A stretch of 64,000 nt of DNA, taken from positions 4,623 through 68,622 of the forward strand of contig JAZKDW010000017.1 of NCBI GenBank assembly GCA_040387375.1, read 5' to 3'. Each line of letters begins with the position of its first letter. Positions within the stretch are counted from its first letter, which is position 1. The notes below the pieces were generated by a model, which saw nothing but the letters and a program-made list of their open reading frames with translations, had not been told where the DNA came from and ran no database searches. The translations under genes and the position numbers were made by a program. The stretch comes from JAZKDW01 sp040387375. GTDB taxonomy: Bacteria; Pseudomonadota; Gammaproteobacteria; Burkholderiales; Burkholderiaceae_D. Below, piece after piece: positions 16,704-25,675 of the stretch.

Positions 16704-18158
16704 TCAAATGCCACCCATGCAGACCAGCTTCACCTCAAGGAATTCATCCAGACCGTACTTGGAACCCTCGCGTCCGATGCCCGACTGCTTGACGCCGCCA
16801 AACGGCGCCACTTCGCTGGCGATCAGGCCGGCATTGACGCCCACCAGGCCAAAATCAAGCGCTTCGGCCACACGCCAGATCTGGCCGATGTCGCGTCCGT
16901 AGAAATACGAGGCTAGGCCATACTCGGTGTCATTGGCCAGGCGCACCACTTCCTCTTCAGTGCTGAAACGCAGCAGCGGCGCCACCGGGCCAAAGGTTTC
17001 TTCGCGGGTGACGATCATGTCGGCGCTGACATTCACCAGCACGGTAGGCTCGAAAAACGAGCCGCCCAGCGCATGCCTTTTTCCGCCCAGCAGCACTTGC
17101 GCGCCTTTGGCGACGGCGTCGGCAATATGGGCTTCGACTTTCCTGATGCCGGCATCGTTGATCAGGGGGCCCTGCTCGACACCATCGCTGAATCCATCGC
17201 CTACCTTCAGCGCCGACACCGCTTGCGCAAGTTTGGCGGAAAACGCATCGTAGACACCGTCCTGCACGTAGATCCGGTTGGCGCAGGTACAGGTCTGGCC
17301 CATGTTGCGGAATTTCGATTGCATCGCGCCCACCACCGCGGCATCGAGGTCGGCGTCGTTGAACACGATGAACGGCGCATTGCCGCCCAGTTCCAGCGAC
17401 ACTTTCTTGACGGTGTCCGCGCACTGGCGCATCAGCAGCCGTCCGACCGCGGTAGAGCCGGTGAAGGTCAGCTTGCGCACCACCGGGTTCGATGTCATCT
17501 CGCCGCCGATCTCCGTGGCCGAACCGGTGACAACCGACAGCACGCCTGGCGGCACACCCGCTTCAATCGCCAGTTCGATCATCGCCAGCGCCGAGAATGG
17601 TGTATCGGGCGCGGGCTTGAGCACCATCGTGCAACCGGCGGCCAATGCCGGTCCGGCTTTCTTGGTGATCATCGCGGAGGGGAAATTCCACGGCGTGATC
17701 GCGGCGCACACACCGATCGGCTGCTTGAGCACGACCAGCCTGGTGTCGCCGCTCTTGGCGGGAATGGTGTCGCCATACACACGCCTGGCTTCTTCGGAAA
17801 ACCATTCGAGGAAGGAGGCTGCGTACACAATTTCACTACGCGCTTCGGCTAGCGGTTTGCCCTGTTCGGCGGTCATGATGCGCGCCAGGTCTTCCTGGTG
17901 CAGCATGACAAGATCGAACCAGCGGCGCAGGATCACGCTGCGCTGCTGCGCGGTTTTTGCGCGCCATGCCGGCAGCGCCCGCTCCGCCGCTTCGATCGCG
18001 CGCCGCGTTTCGGCGGCGCCCATTGCCGGCACGGTGCCCATTGGCGCGCGCGTCGATGGATTGGTCACGACATCGGTTTTGCCGGAATCGGCATCACACC
18101 ACTGGCCGTCGATATAACACTGCGAGCGCAGCAGGCGCGCTTGTTTCAGTTCAAGCAT
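16704..18158 (-). CDS. Succinate-semialdehyde dehydrogenase-type aldehyde dehydrogenase
   Basis: A 484-aa NAD(P)-dependent aldehyde dehydrogenase of the GabD subgroup. Motifs include PWNFPSAMITKK, FTGSTAVGR, LELGGNAP (general-base Glu) and GQTCTC (catalytic Cys). The C-terminal FGGVKQSGIGREGSKYGLDE is typical of GabD-like enzymes. In this operon it may oxidise a short acid semialdehyde made by the SDR or the TRAP substrate pathway rather than succinate semialdehyde. It lies 22 bases after the SDR gene and 37 bases before the tartrate-type dehydrogenase. Confidence 0.87.
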   Translation of the reverse strand: MLELKQARLLRSQCYIDGQWCDADSGKTDVVTNPSTRAPMGTVPAMGAAETRRAIEAAERALPAWRAKTAQQRSVILRRWFDLVMLHQEDLARIMTAEQGKPLAEARSEIVYAASFLEWFSEEARRVYGDTIPAKSGDTRLVVLKQPIGVCAAITPWNFPSAMITKKAGPALAAGCTMVLKPAPDTPFSALAMIELAIEAGVPPGVLSVVTGSATEIGGEMTSNPVVRKLTFTGSTAVGRLLMRQCADTVKKVSLELGGNAPFIVFNDADLDAAVVGAMQSKFRNMGQTCTCANRIYVQDGVYDAFSAKLAQAVSALKVGDGFSDGVEQGPLINDAGIRKVEAHIADAVAKGAQVLLGGKRHALGGSFFEPTVLVNVSADMIVTREETFGPVAPLLRFSTEEEVVRLANDTEYGLASYFYGRDIGQIWRVAEALDFGLVGVNAGLIASEVAPFGGVKQSGIGREGSKYGLDEFLEVKLVCMGGI

Positions 18159-18180
18159 GTCAGTTTCCTTTTCCTGGCGA

Positions 18181-18939
18181 TCAGATGCAGCGGCCGCCGT
18201 CGACTTCCATGCACACGCCGGTGATCAGTTCCGACGCCGGATCGGCGAAAAACACTGCCGCGTTGGCGATATCGGAGGGGCGGCTCATGCGGCCGAGCGG
18301 AATCGTGGCGATGAACTTCGAGCGGTTTTCGGGCGTGTCTTCCTTGCCCATGAAGGTCGTCAGCAGGCCGGTTTCGCCCATCACCGGATTGATCGCATTG
18401 ACGCGGATATGGTCCGGCGCCAGTTCGATTGCCATTGCCTTGGTCAGCGTGATGACCGCGCCCTTGCTGCCGCTGTACCATGCCAGGCCCGGACGCGGGC
18501 GGATGCCGGCGGTCGAGGCGACGTTGATGATGCTGCCGCTGCCCTGCTTGCGGAACAGCGGCACGCAATGCACCGCCGACAGGTAGATGCTCTTGACGTT
18601 GACCTGGAATACGCGGTCGAATTCTTCTTCCGACACGTTGAGCATGGGCTGGTTGTTGTGGCTGATGCCGGCATTGTTGACGATCACGTCGAGTCGCCCG
18701 AAATGGCTGACGGCGGCATCGACGAGGGATTTCATGTCGGCCGATTTGCTCACATCGGCGGCGCAGAACTGCGCCTTGCCGCCCTTGTCGCGCAAGGCGG
18801 CGGCGACACGCTCGCCATTCTCGCGGTTGATGTCGGCAACGATGATGCTGGCGCCTTCGGCCGCATACATGTTGCAAATGCCTTCGCCAAATCCGGAACC
18901 GCCACCGGTCACGATTGCCACCATATTGTTCATGCGCAT
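18181..18939 (-). CDS. SDR-family oxidoreductase
   Basis: A 252-aa classical short-chain dehydrogenase: TGGGSGFGEG cofactor motif, NNAG at about 88-91, catalytic Ser in NVASTAG and YSGSK (Tyr-x-x-x-Lys). The Asp at the end of beta-2 (VADINREN) suggests an NAD preference. The substrate is probably a hydroxyl of the acid imported by the co-transcribed TRAP system. It lies between dctM and the aldehyde dehydrogenase with gaps of about 20-30 bases. Confidence 0.85.
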   Translation of the reverse strand: MRMNNMVAIVTGGGSGFGEGICNMYAAEGASIIVADINRENGERVAAALRDKGGKAQFCAADVSKSADMKSLVDAAVSHFGRLDVIVNNAGISHNNQPMLNVSEEEFDRVFQVNVKSIYLSAVHCVPLFRKQGSGSIINVASTAGIRPRPGLAWYSGSKGAVITLTKAMAIELAPDHIRVNAINPVMGETGLLTTFMGKEDTPENRSKFIATIPLGRMSRPSDIANAAVFFADPASELITGVCMEVDGGRCI

Positions 18940-18970
18940 GTCTGTCTCCTGAAAAGTATTCGAAATATTG

Positions 18971-20248
18971 TTAACGGGGATACACGATGTCGCGCAAAAA
19001 CAGCGACAACGGCGGGAAATACGTGACCACCATCAGGCAGGCGATTACCACCAGCACGAACGGCAGCAAATGCGGAATGATGCGGTCGAGCGAGATTTTC
19101 GCCACCGTACAGGCGGCAAACAGGTTGACGCCGAATGGCGGAGTAATCATCCCCAGCGCAAGATTGACGACCATGATCATGCCGAAGTGAACCGGGTCTA
19201 TACCGAACGCGATTGCCACCGGCACCAGGATCGGGGCCAGCACGATGATCGAGGCGGAAGTCTCGATGAACATGCCGATCACGAACAGCGCCGCATTCAC
19301 ACCCAGCAGGAAATACGCAGGCGTCGACAGCGTTTCCTTCAGGTAGAGACCGATCATGTCCGGCACGCCTGCACGGGTAATCATGAAGCTGAACAGGCCG
19401 GCATTGGCGATGATGAACATGATCACCGCCGACGACAGCACCGATTTTTTCAGAATTTTCGCGAGGTCGGCCATTTTTGTTTCACGGTAGCAGAAGACGC
19501 CGACGATGAGTGCGTAGAACACCGCCACCACCGATGCTTCGGTCGGGGTAAAAACACCGCCGTAGATGCCGCCGAGGATAATCACCGGCATCAGCAGCGC
19601 GAGCGCTGCCTGCTTGGTTGCCGGCCATACGTTCATCTTGCCTTCGTGATCGTTTTTGCCATACCCCTTGATGCGCGCATACACCACGGCAAAAATCATC
19701 AGCACAACGCCAATGAGCAGGCCGGGACCGAAGCCGGCGATGAACAGTTCGCCGATCGAGACTTCGGCCGATACGCCGTACAGGATCATCGGGATCGATG
19801 GCGGAATGATGACACCGAGCTCAGCCGAGGTTGCCTGCAACGCCGCGGCATAACCGACCGGATAACCATGCTTGATCAGGGTCGGTATCAGGATCGCGCC
19901 GATGGCGAACGTTGTCGCAACCGACGAGCCCGACACCGCGGCGAAGATCATGCAGGTCAGCACGCAGGTGGCGGCGAGGCCGCCCTGGATGCCGCCGACC
20001 AGCGACTTGGCGAATTCCACCAGGCGTTTTGAAATACCGCCGGTTTCCATCAGGTTGCCGGCCAGGATGAAGAACGGAATCGCCGCCAGCGGAAATTTAT
20101 TGATCGAGTTGAAAATCTCTTTCGCTACCAGCAGCATGTTGGCATCGGCGACGGCGACACCGAGGACGCTGGCCAAACCAATCGACACCGCAATCGATAC
20201 CGAAAAGGCAAAACACACGACCATCGTGATGAGCATGGTTAATGACAT
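18971..20248 (-). CDS. dctM: TRAP transporter large permease (DctM)
   Basis: A 425-aa membrane protein of the DctM family with about twelve hydrophobic segments. FILAGNLMETGGIS, TCMIFAAVSGSSVATTFAIG and PPSIPMILYG are family-typical. With DctQ and DctP it forms a sodium-driven high-affinity importer for organic acids. It lies 24 bases downstream of dctQ. Substrate specificity resides in DctP. Confidence 0.93.
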   Translation of the reverse strand: MSLTMLITMVVCFAFSVSIAVSIGLASVLGVAVADANMLLVAKEIFNSINKFPLAAIPFFILAGNLMETGGISKRLVEFAKSLVGGIQGGLAATCVLTCMIFAAVSGSSVATTFAIGAILIPTLIKHGYPVGYAAALQATSAELGVIIPPSIPMILYGVSAEVSIGELFIAGFGPGLLIGVVLMIFAVVYARIKGYGKNDHEGKMNVWPATKQAALALLMPVIILGGIYGGVFTPTEASVVAVFYALIVGVFCYRETKMADLAKILKKSVLSSAVIMFIIANAGLFSFMITRAGVPDMIGLYLKETLSTPAYFLLGVNAALFVIGMFIETSASIIVLAPILVPVAIAFGIDPVHFGMIMVVNLALGMITPPFGVNLFAACTVAKISLDRIIPHLLPFVLVVIACLMVVTYFPPLSLFLRDIVYPR

Positions 20249-20272
20249 GATGGGGATTCTTTCGTTGTGCGG

Positions 20273-20767
20273 TTATTGAGCGGTCTCGAGTTCCAGATGG
20301 ATCGGATCGAGATAATTGCCGATCACGCCGACCATGGCGCAGATGGCGCCGACCGGCAGTGGCAGATAGGCCCAGAACATCGAAATCGATTCGAGGCCGC
20401 TCATGGTCTGTACGCGGCCACGCTGCGCATAGTCCCAGCCATACCAGGCGATCACGGCCAGCAGCGACAGCGTTGCGAGCGCGATCAACGCCTCCAGGAT
20501 GCGCCGGAAGCCGGGTGATGCCAAGCGATGCATGAGGTCAACCGATACCATCGAACCGAGACGAAAAGCGGCGGGAATACCGAGGAACACCATCCAGATC
20601 AGCGAAAAGCGGATCAGTACTTCGCTCCATTCGGACGGCTGTTCCAGCACAAAACGCATGATGACCTGCAGCATGCCGAGCACGGAGGCGAGCACCAGCA
20701 TCGAGCACGCCAATACCATCGACAGCGCCGTCAGCCGGCGCTCGAAATTGAGGAATGCGGATTTCAT
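20273..20767 (-). CDS. dctQ: TRAP transporter small permease (DctQ)
   Basis: A 164-aa protein with four hydrophobic helices and the DctQ signature around PSEWSEVLIRFSLIWMVFLG (about 38-57). It is the small membrane subunit of the TRAP importer. It lies between dctP (after an intercistronic hairpin) and dctM. Confidence 0.9.
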   Translation of the reverse strand: MKSAFLNFERRLTALSMVLACSMLVLASVLGMLQVIMRFVLEQPSEWSEVLIRFSLIWMVFLGIPAAFRLGSMVSVDLMHRLASPGFRRILEALIALATLSLLAVIAWYGWDYAQRGRVQTMSGLESISMFWAYLPLPVGAICAMVGVIGNYLDPIHLELETAQ

Positions 20768-20842
20768 TTGTCTCCTGATGACCAGGGTTTCATGAGCGAT
20801 CGTTGAACGGCAATCGCACTATTTTTTTAGCTGATACAGTTG

Positions 20843-20865
20843 AAAACGCCCCGCATGGCGGGGCG
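20843..20865 (-). terminator. Intercistronic stem-loop after dctP
   Basis: CGCCCCGC-ATG-GCGGGGCG (20847-20865) is a perfect 8-bp GC stem, followed on the minus strand by TTTT (20843-20846). It lies between dctP and dctQ. Such hairpins often partly terminate transcription or protect the binding-protein mRNA, giving more DctP than permease; that role is inferred. Confidence 0.6.
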
Positions 20866-20880
20866 CTGGTTAAGGCAGAC

Positions 20881-21867
20881 TTACTTGGCGTTGCGGATGG
20901 CGTCGAGTTTGGCCTTGCCGAACTGCTTTTCGAAGTCAACGTAGACCGGAGCCAAAGTAGCCTGGTATTTGGACTTGTCGACCTTGTCGACCACTAACAT
21001 GCCCTTGGAGCGCAATTCAGCGACCGCACTCTTTTCATCGGCATCGACGCGGGCACGATTGACGATCACCGCTTCCTTGGCTGCATCGAGAAAGGCCTTT
21101 TTGTCCGCAGCGGTCAATTTGTCGAACGCGCCCTTGTTCATCAGGAAGATGGCGGGTGAATACACGTGACCGGTCAGAGTCATGTGTTTTTGCACCTGGT
21201 CGAACTTGGATGAGGCAATGATCGACAAGGGATTTTCCTGGCCGTCGACGGTGCCCTGCTGCAGCGAGGTGAACACTTCACTGAACGCCATCGGTGTCGG
21301 GATGATGCCAAAACCCTTGTACGCCTGCACATGCACCGGGTTTTCCATGGTGCGCATTTTCAGGCCCTTCAGATCGTCCGGACCATTGACCGCACGTTTG
21401 CTGTTGGTCATGTGGCGGAAGCCGTTTTCACCCCAGGCCAGCGCCTTCATGCCCTTGCCATCGAAGAACGCCAGCATCTCCTGGCCGACTTTGCCATCGA
21501 GCACGGTGCGTGCATGCGCATAATCGCGGAACAGGAACGGCACGTCGAGGATCTTTGTTTCCGGCACAAAATTCGGTACCGGACCGGTCGAGGTAAACGT
21601 CAGTTCCTGCGTGCCCAGCTGGACTGCTTCCACCGCTTCGCGCTCGGCGCCAAGTGAGTTGGAATAGAAGGTCTGGATCTTGTAGCGGCCGCTGGTGCGC
21701 TTCTCGACTTCCTGTGCAAAGGTATCGATGGCGACGCCATAATGCGAATTTTTCGGCGGGCTGACGCTGATGCGCATGGTGGTTTGTGCAAGCGCCGGTG
21801 CGGCGGCAACGCCGGTGAGGATGGCGACTGCGGCGGCGGTAACGGTGAGGAAGCGGAAGGATGTCAT
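20881..21867 (-). CDS. dctP: TRAP transporter substrate-binding protein (DctP)
   Basis: A 328-aa periplasmic protein with a signal peptide (AAAVAILTGVAAAPALA), then the DctP fold. Family features are the AYKGFGIIPTPMAFSEVFTS and QQGTVDGQENP motifs, and an Arg in the LKGLKMRTMENP area that normally binds the substrate carboxylate. It captures an organic acid for DctQM. The genomic context (ApnO-like enzyme, RuBisCO-like protein, DUF1537 kinase) suggests an aldonic-type acid such as D-apionate, which is inference. Confidence 0.92.
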   Translation of the reverse strand: MTSFRFLTVTAAAVAILTGVAAAPALAQTTMRISVSPPKNSHYGVAIDTFAQEVEKRTSGRYKIQTFYSNSLGAEREAVEAVQLGTQELTFTSTGPVPNFVPETKILDVPFLFRDYAHARTVLDGKVGQEMLAFFDGKGMKALAWGENGFRHMTNSKRAVNGPDDLKGLKMRTMENPVHVQAYKGFGIIPTPMAFSEVFTSLQQGTVDGQENPLSIIASSKFDQVQKHMTLTGHVYSPAIFLMNKGAFDKLTAADKKAFLDAAKEAVIVNRARVDADEKSAVAELRSKGMLVVDKVDKSKYQATLAPVYVDFEKQFGKAKLDAIRNAK

Positions 21868-21935
21868 TGTTTGTCTCCTGGTTTTTATAAGATTGTGAAT
21901 TACCGGTTGTTTAACTTCTCGCGGCGCTGCCGCGA

Positions 21936-22763
21936 TCAGGTAATGCGTTGAATACTATCCGCGATTTCATCGCGGTCAAATACTTTTTTCCAGTCCGGCT
22001 GCATCAGCCTCGGTTTGCCGAATTCGATAGCCTTGTTGCATGCGTCCGAGAACACGCCCGGGATTTCTTCAAAGATGACGGCGCCAAGAATATTCAGATG
22101 GCCCAGCAGGAAATCGCGGGCGGCTTCTTTCGGCACGCCACGCGCCACCACTTCATCCATTGCTTCGCGCATCACGGCGAGCAGCGTCGCGCATATTGTT
22201 TCCGACAGGCCCGGCTCCAGCATTGCCATCTGGTCAACCGTCATGCGGTGCGATCGCATTACCGGCGCATAGATCGCCTTGGCTACCGATTCGCCGAGCG
22301 CATAAGCGTCGTCCGGTCCCTGCATCAGGGCGTTGACGATGTGCTGTCTGGCGTGACCGCCGCCGAAATAATCTTTCCGCGCCTCGAGCGTGGTCTCGTC
22401 ATTGAAGATCGGCGGATGGCAAGGATGGGCGACAAAATAGACCAGGTCCTTGCGGTCCGGCAGATGGCCGGCGAACGGTGCGGCGGCGTCCAGCGTCATC
22501 ACCATGGTGCCGGCCTTGAGCAACGGCTCGATGCCGGCGGCGACTTTGCGGATGATGTTGTCCGGCACAGCCAGGATGACCACATCGGCGCCATCCAGCG
22601 CGTCTGCCGCATCGACACATTCGATGCCCAATTCTTTTTGCAGACGCTCGCGTCCGCCAGTGCTGACTTCAACATGGCGGACCTTAAAATCGGTCACGGC
22701 CAGATTGCTCGACAGCCTGAAACCCATTTTCCCGCCTGCCCCGAACAGCGCAATCGTTTTCAT
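21936..22763 (-). CDS. apnO: ApnO-like NAD-binding oxidoisomerase (6PGDH C-domain-like)
   Basis: A 275-aa protein. An N-terminal Rossmann motif (LFGAGGKMGFRL) is followed by VILAVPDNIIRKVA, then a helical C-terminal domain of the 6-phosphogluconate dehydrogenase type. Small proteins of this architecture beside RuBisCO-like and DUF1537 genes include D-apionate oxidoisomerase ApnO, which makes 3-oxo-isoapionate. The assignment depends on context and general resemblance; other 2-hydroxyacid oxidoreductases are possible. The start is chosen at ATG 22763 (GAGGAGATTCAGGG upstream); the frame runs back to 22970. It is the first gene of the minus-strand TRAP operon, divergent from the RuBisCO-like gene. 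Confidence 0.65.
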   Translation of the reverse strand: MKTIALFGAGGKMGFRLSSNLAVTDFKVRHVEVSTGGRERLQKELGIECVDAADALDGADVVILAVPDNIIRKVAAGIEPLLKAGTMVMTLDAAAPFAGHLPDRKDLVYFVAHPCHPPIFNDETTLEARKDYFGGGHARQHIVNALMQGPDDAYALGESVAKAIYAPVMRSHRMTVDQMAMLEPGLSETICATLLAVMREAMDEVVARGVPKEAARDFLLGHLNILGAVIFEEIPGVFSDACNKAIEFGKPRLMQPDWKKVFDRDEIADSIQRIT

Positions 22764-22828
22764 TCCCTGAATCTCCTCGTTGATGAATGCATTAGATTTG
22801 TTTCTGGTGTGATGGTATGATGAGCATC

Positions 22829-22842
22829 TGTTGATGTCAACA
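22829..22842. promoter_or_regulatory. Dyad in the divergent promoter region
   Basis: TGTTGA-TG-TCAACA, perfect 6-bp arms, lies between the divergent apnO-like and RuBisCO-like genes. An adjacent looser dyad is GATGGTATGATGAGCATC (22811-22828). Either could be the operator of the FCD-type GntR regulator encoded at 25676-26383, letting one site control both operons. The pairing of regulator and site is inference. Confidence 0.45.
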
Positions 22843-22886
22843 CCGAATTTGTTCAGCGGGAATTTACAGGGGCCGAGAAAAACAGA

Positions 22887-24152
22887 ATGACAGAAAGAAT
22901 CCGCGCTACGTACTGGATAGAGACGCCGTTCGCGCCGGCGCATGCGGCCGAGGTGATGGCTGGCGAGCAATCATCGGGCACCTTCACCCGGCTGCCCGGC
23001 GAAACCGACGCCTTGCGCGCGGCCAGTGCGGCGCGCGTCGAACGCATTACCGAACTCGGCGAGGTGGCGGCGCCTTCCCTGCCGTGTCGGGTGCCGGCAC
23101 GCGGCGGCAAACCGGTATTCAGGCGCGCCGAAGTTGAGCTGTCGTGGCCGATCGCGAACATGGGCCCGTCCTTGCCCAACCTGCTGTCGACGATCGCCGG
23201 CAACCTGTTCGAACTGAAGGAATTTTCCGGCCTCAGGCTGCTGGACATCACGCTGCCCGACAGTTTTTCGCATGCGTATCGCGGCCCGCAATTTGCGATC
23301 GAAGGCACGCGCCGCCTGACCGGCGTTGAAGGCCGTCCGCTGATCGGCACCATCATCAAACCCAGCGTGGGACTGTCCCCCGCCGAGACGGCGCAGATGG
23401 TGGGTGAACTGATCGCAGGCGGCATCGACTTCATCAAGGATGACGAATTGCAGGCCAATGGCCCGCACAATCCGCTGCGCGCCCGCGTCGACGCGATCAT
23501 GCCGCTGATTCGCGCGCATGCCGAAAAGACCGGCAAGAAGGTCATGTACGCCTTCAATATCACCGGCGAAATCAGCGAGTTGCAAGCCAATCACGATTAT
23601 GTAGTCAAGGCTGGCGGCAGCTGCGTGATGGTGGTGCTGAACAGCATCGGCCTGCCGGGCCTGACCTATCTGCGCTCATTTTGCGAAGTGCCGATCCATG
23701 CCCATCGCGCCGGCTGGGGATTATTCAGCCGCTCGCCTCACATCGGCATGAGTTTTCCCGCCTATCAGAAGCTGTGGCGGACGGCCGGCGTCGACCATCT
23801 GCATGTCAACGGTTTGCGCAACAAGTTTACCGAACAGGACGACACGGTGATCGCATCGGCGCGAGCCTGCCTGGCGCCGATGTTCGAACGGCCGGGACAC
23901 GGCTGCGAAGTCATGCCCGTCTTTTCATCCGGGCAGACGGTCGAACAGGTTGCCGATACTTATCGCGCCCTCGGTAGCATCGATCTGATTTACTGCTGCG
24001 GCGGCGGCATCATGGGGCATCCGGGCGGCATCGGCGCCGGGGTCACCGCGCTGCACCAGGCATGGCAGGCGGCACTGGCCGGCATTCCTCAGGATGATTA
24101 CGCACGCGAGCATGCCGAACTGGCGCAGGCGATCAGGACCTTCCGGCCATGA
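22887..24152 (+). CDS. RuBisCO-like protein (3-oxo-isoapionate-4-phosphate enzyme candidate)
   Basis: A 421-aa RuBisCO large-subunit-family protein. Active-site elements are retained: Lys158 in GTIIKPSVGL (equivalent of K175) and the carbamylation/metal motif Lys184-Asp-Asp-Glu187 in DFIKDDE, 26 residues later as in RuBisCO. His occurs in HAHRAGWG. The loop-6 region (VNGLRNKFTE) differs from true RuBisCO, so CO2 fixation is unlikely. In D-apionate pathways such proteins act as OiaX (decarboxylase) or OiaT (transcarboxylase/hydrolase giving 3-phosphoglycerate and glycolate). Which one this is cannot be told here. Its stop overlaps the kinase ATG by four bases. Confidence 0.8.
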   Translation: MTERIRATYWIETPFAPAHAAEVMAGEQSSGTFTRLPGETDALRAASAARVERITELGEVAAPSLPCRVPARGGKPVFRRAEVELSWPIANMGPSLPNLLSTIAGNLFELKEFSGLRLLDITLPDSFSHAYRGPQFAIEGTRRLTGVEGRPLIGTIIKPSVGLSPAETAQMVGELIAGGIDFIKDDELQANGPHNPLRARVDAIMPLIRAHAEKTGKKVMYAFNITGEISELQANHDYVVKAGGSCVMVVLNSIGLPGLTYLRSFCEVPIHAHRAGWGLFSRSPHIGMSFPAYQKLWRTAGVDHLHVNGLRNKFTEQDDTVIASARACLAPMFERPGHGCEVMPVFSSGQTVEQVADTYRALGSIDLIYCCGGGIMGHPGGIGAGVTALHQAWQAALAGIPQDDYAREHAELAQAIRTFRP

Positions 24153-25495
24153 GCGGACCGCTGCTGCTCAGTTATTACGGCGACGACCTGACCGGGTCTA
24201 CCGATGCAATGGAAGCGCTGGAACTGCATGGCGTACCGACGGTGCTGTTTCTCGATCCGGCGACGCCGGCGCAGCTGGCGCGTTTTCCGGCCGCCCGCGC
24301 AATCGGGCTGGCGGGCACCAGCCGCAGTGAGACACCGGCCTGGATGGATGCCCATCTGCCGGCTCTTTTCGGCTGGCTGAAAAGCCTGCAGGCGCCGATC
24401 TGCCACTACAAGGTGTGTTCGACGTTTGACAGCGCCGCGCATGTCGGCAGCATCGGACGCGCGCTCGATATCGGACATCGGGTATTCGGGCAGCGGGTAA
24501 CGCCGGTGGTGGCAGGTGTGCCGCAACTGAAACGCTACACGCTGTTCGGCCACCATTTCGCGGCCTTCAGCGGCGCCACCTATCGGCTCGATCGCCATCC
24601 GGTCATGCAGCGCCATCCGGTGACACCGATGGATGAATCCGACTTGCGCATCGTGCTCGGCCGCCAGACCGCAAAACCGGTCGCCCTGGTCAATTGTGTC
24701 GCCCTGGCCTCCGATGCCGCCGACACGCTGGTGGATGAACGGATGAACGAACAGGACGGCGCGCTGCTTTTTGATGTGGCCGACCTGCAGGCCCAGAACA
24801 TCATCGGCCGGCAACTGTGGCGCCACCGGCGGCCGGTGCACGGATTGTTCACCGTTGGCTCCTCCGGTGTGGAGTACGCGCTGGTTGCCGAATGGCAGAA
24901 ACAACAGTTGATTTCGGCCAGCGCGGCGATCGATCCGCCTGGCGCGGTTGACCGGATTGCGGTGGTCTCGGGCAGTTGTTCCGACATCACCGCACGCCAG
25001 ATCCTGTGGGCGGAAAAAAACGGCTTCGATATAATACCGCTGGATGTGACCCGCCTAGGTTCGACGCTGAACGGCGATGAGGAAGTTGCGTCAGGCCTGG
25101 CGCAAGCGATGCGGACGCTCGGCAACGGGCGCAGCGTGATCCTGTACACCGCCCTCGGTTCCGACAGCAAGATGATTGCACCGCCCGACGCGCCCCATGT
25201 CATCGGCCAGCGCCTGGGCAGCCTGTTGCGCACGATCGTGGAGCAAGCCGGACTCAGGCGTATCGTGATTGCCGGCGGCGATACCTCCAGCCACGCGTTG
25301 CGCGAGCTGGCGATCTTTGCGCTGACGATCCGCCTGCCGTTGCCGCAAACCCCGGGTTCACCGCTGTGCCGGGCGCATAGCGACAACGAGGCATTTGACG
25401 GCATCGAGGTGGCGCTGAAAGGTGGGCAGATCGGTACGGAAAATTATTTCGGCGTGATACGCGACGGTGGTGTGGAACGGCCGGGGAAGGCTTGA
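24149..25495 (+). CDS. oiaK: DUF1537 four-carbon acid sugar kinase family (OiaK candidate)
   Basis: A 448-aa protein. The N-terminal sugar-acid-binding half opens YYGDDLTGSTDAMEAL, the DUF1537 hallmark. The C-terminal nucleotide-binding half has VSGSCSDITARQI and IVIAGGDTSSHALREL. The family phosphorylates acid sugars such as D-threonate, D-erythronate and 3-oxo-isoapionate. Coupling to the RuBisCO-like gene (ATGA overlap) favours the last, giving the phosphorylated substrate that the RuBisCO-like enzyme would cleave or decarboxylate. The symbol is inferred from context. Confidence 0.78.
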   Translation: MSGPLLLSYYGDDLTGSTDAMEALELHGVPTVLFLDPATPAQLARFPAARAIGLAGTSRSETPAWMDAHLPALFGWLKSLQAPICHYKVCSTFDSAAHVGSIGRALDIGHRVFGQRVTPVVAGVPQLKRYTLFGHHFAAFSGATYRLDRHPVMQRHPVTPMDESDLRIVLGRQTAKPVALVNCVALASDAADTLVDERMNEQDGALLFDVADLQAQNIIGRQLWRHRRPVHGLFTVGSSGVEYALVAEWQKQQLISASAAIDPPGAVDRIAVVSGSCSDITARQILWAEKNGFDIIPLDVTRLGSTLNGDEEVASGLAQAMRTLGNGRSVILYTALGSDSKMIAPPDAPHVIGQRLGSLLRTIVEQAGLRRIVIAGGDTSSHALRELAIFALTIRLPLPQTPGSPLCRAHSDNEAFDGIEVALKGGQIGTENYFGVIRDGGVERPGKA

Positions 25496-25534
25496 TATAA
25501 AAAGGTCCAGCCATTCCCGATCACCCCCACTCCA

Positions 25535-25624
25535 CTACCGTCGTTCCCGCGCAAGCGGGATTCCAGACTGCGGTGGATCAGTCGGGCGCCGCATGGATTC
25601 CCGCTTGCGCGGGAAAGACGGTAG
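25535..25624. repeat. REP-like inverted repeat (about 90 bp)
   Basis: The ends are inverted copies of about 30 bases. The left arm starts CTACCGTCGTTCCCGCGC and continues AAGCGGGATTCCA; the right arm is its near-exact complement. Each arm is itself palindromic (CCCGC...GCGGG). It lies between the kinase stop and the GntR start and could terminate transcription. A degenerate copy is at 30635-30693. Similar GCGGGAATCC repeats are common in Beta-proteobacterial intergenic DNA. Confidence 0.75.
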
Positions 25625-25675
25625 TAGTTAGTAACAAAGTATTCCCTCGTATTTCTCAGGCAATCGACGCATAAA

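Noticed and set aside
15476..16792. 438-codon plus-strand ORF opposite the tartrate-type dehydrogenase
   Set aside because: Composition is Arg/His/Gln-rich without domain motifs, while the minus strand encodes a full conserved enzyme.
18968..20032. 354-codon plus-strand ORF opposite dctM
   Set aside because: His/Arg/Asp-rich mirror of a membrane-protein gene, a typical antisense artefact.
22887..24152. Genuine CO2-fixing RuBisCO
   Set aside because: Loop-6 region differs, no small-subunit or phosphoribulokinase gene is nearby, and the context is acid-sugar catabolism.
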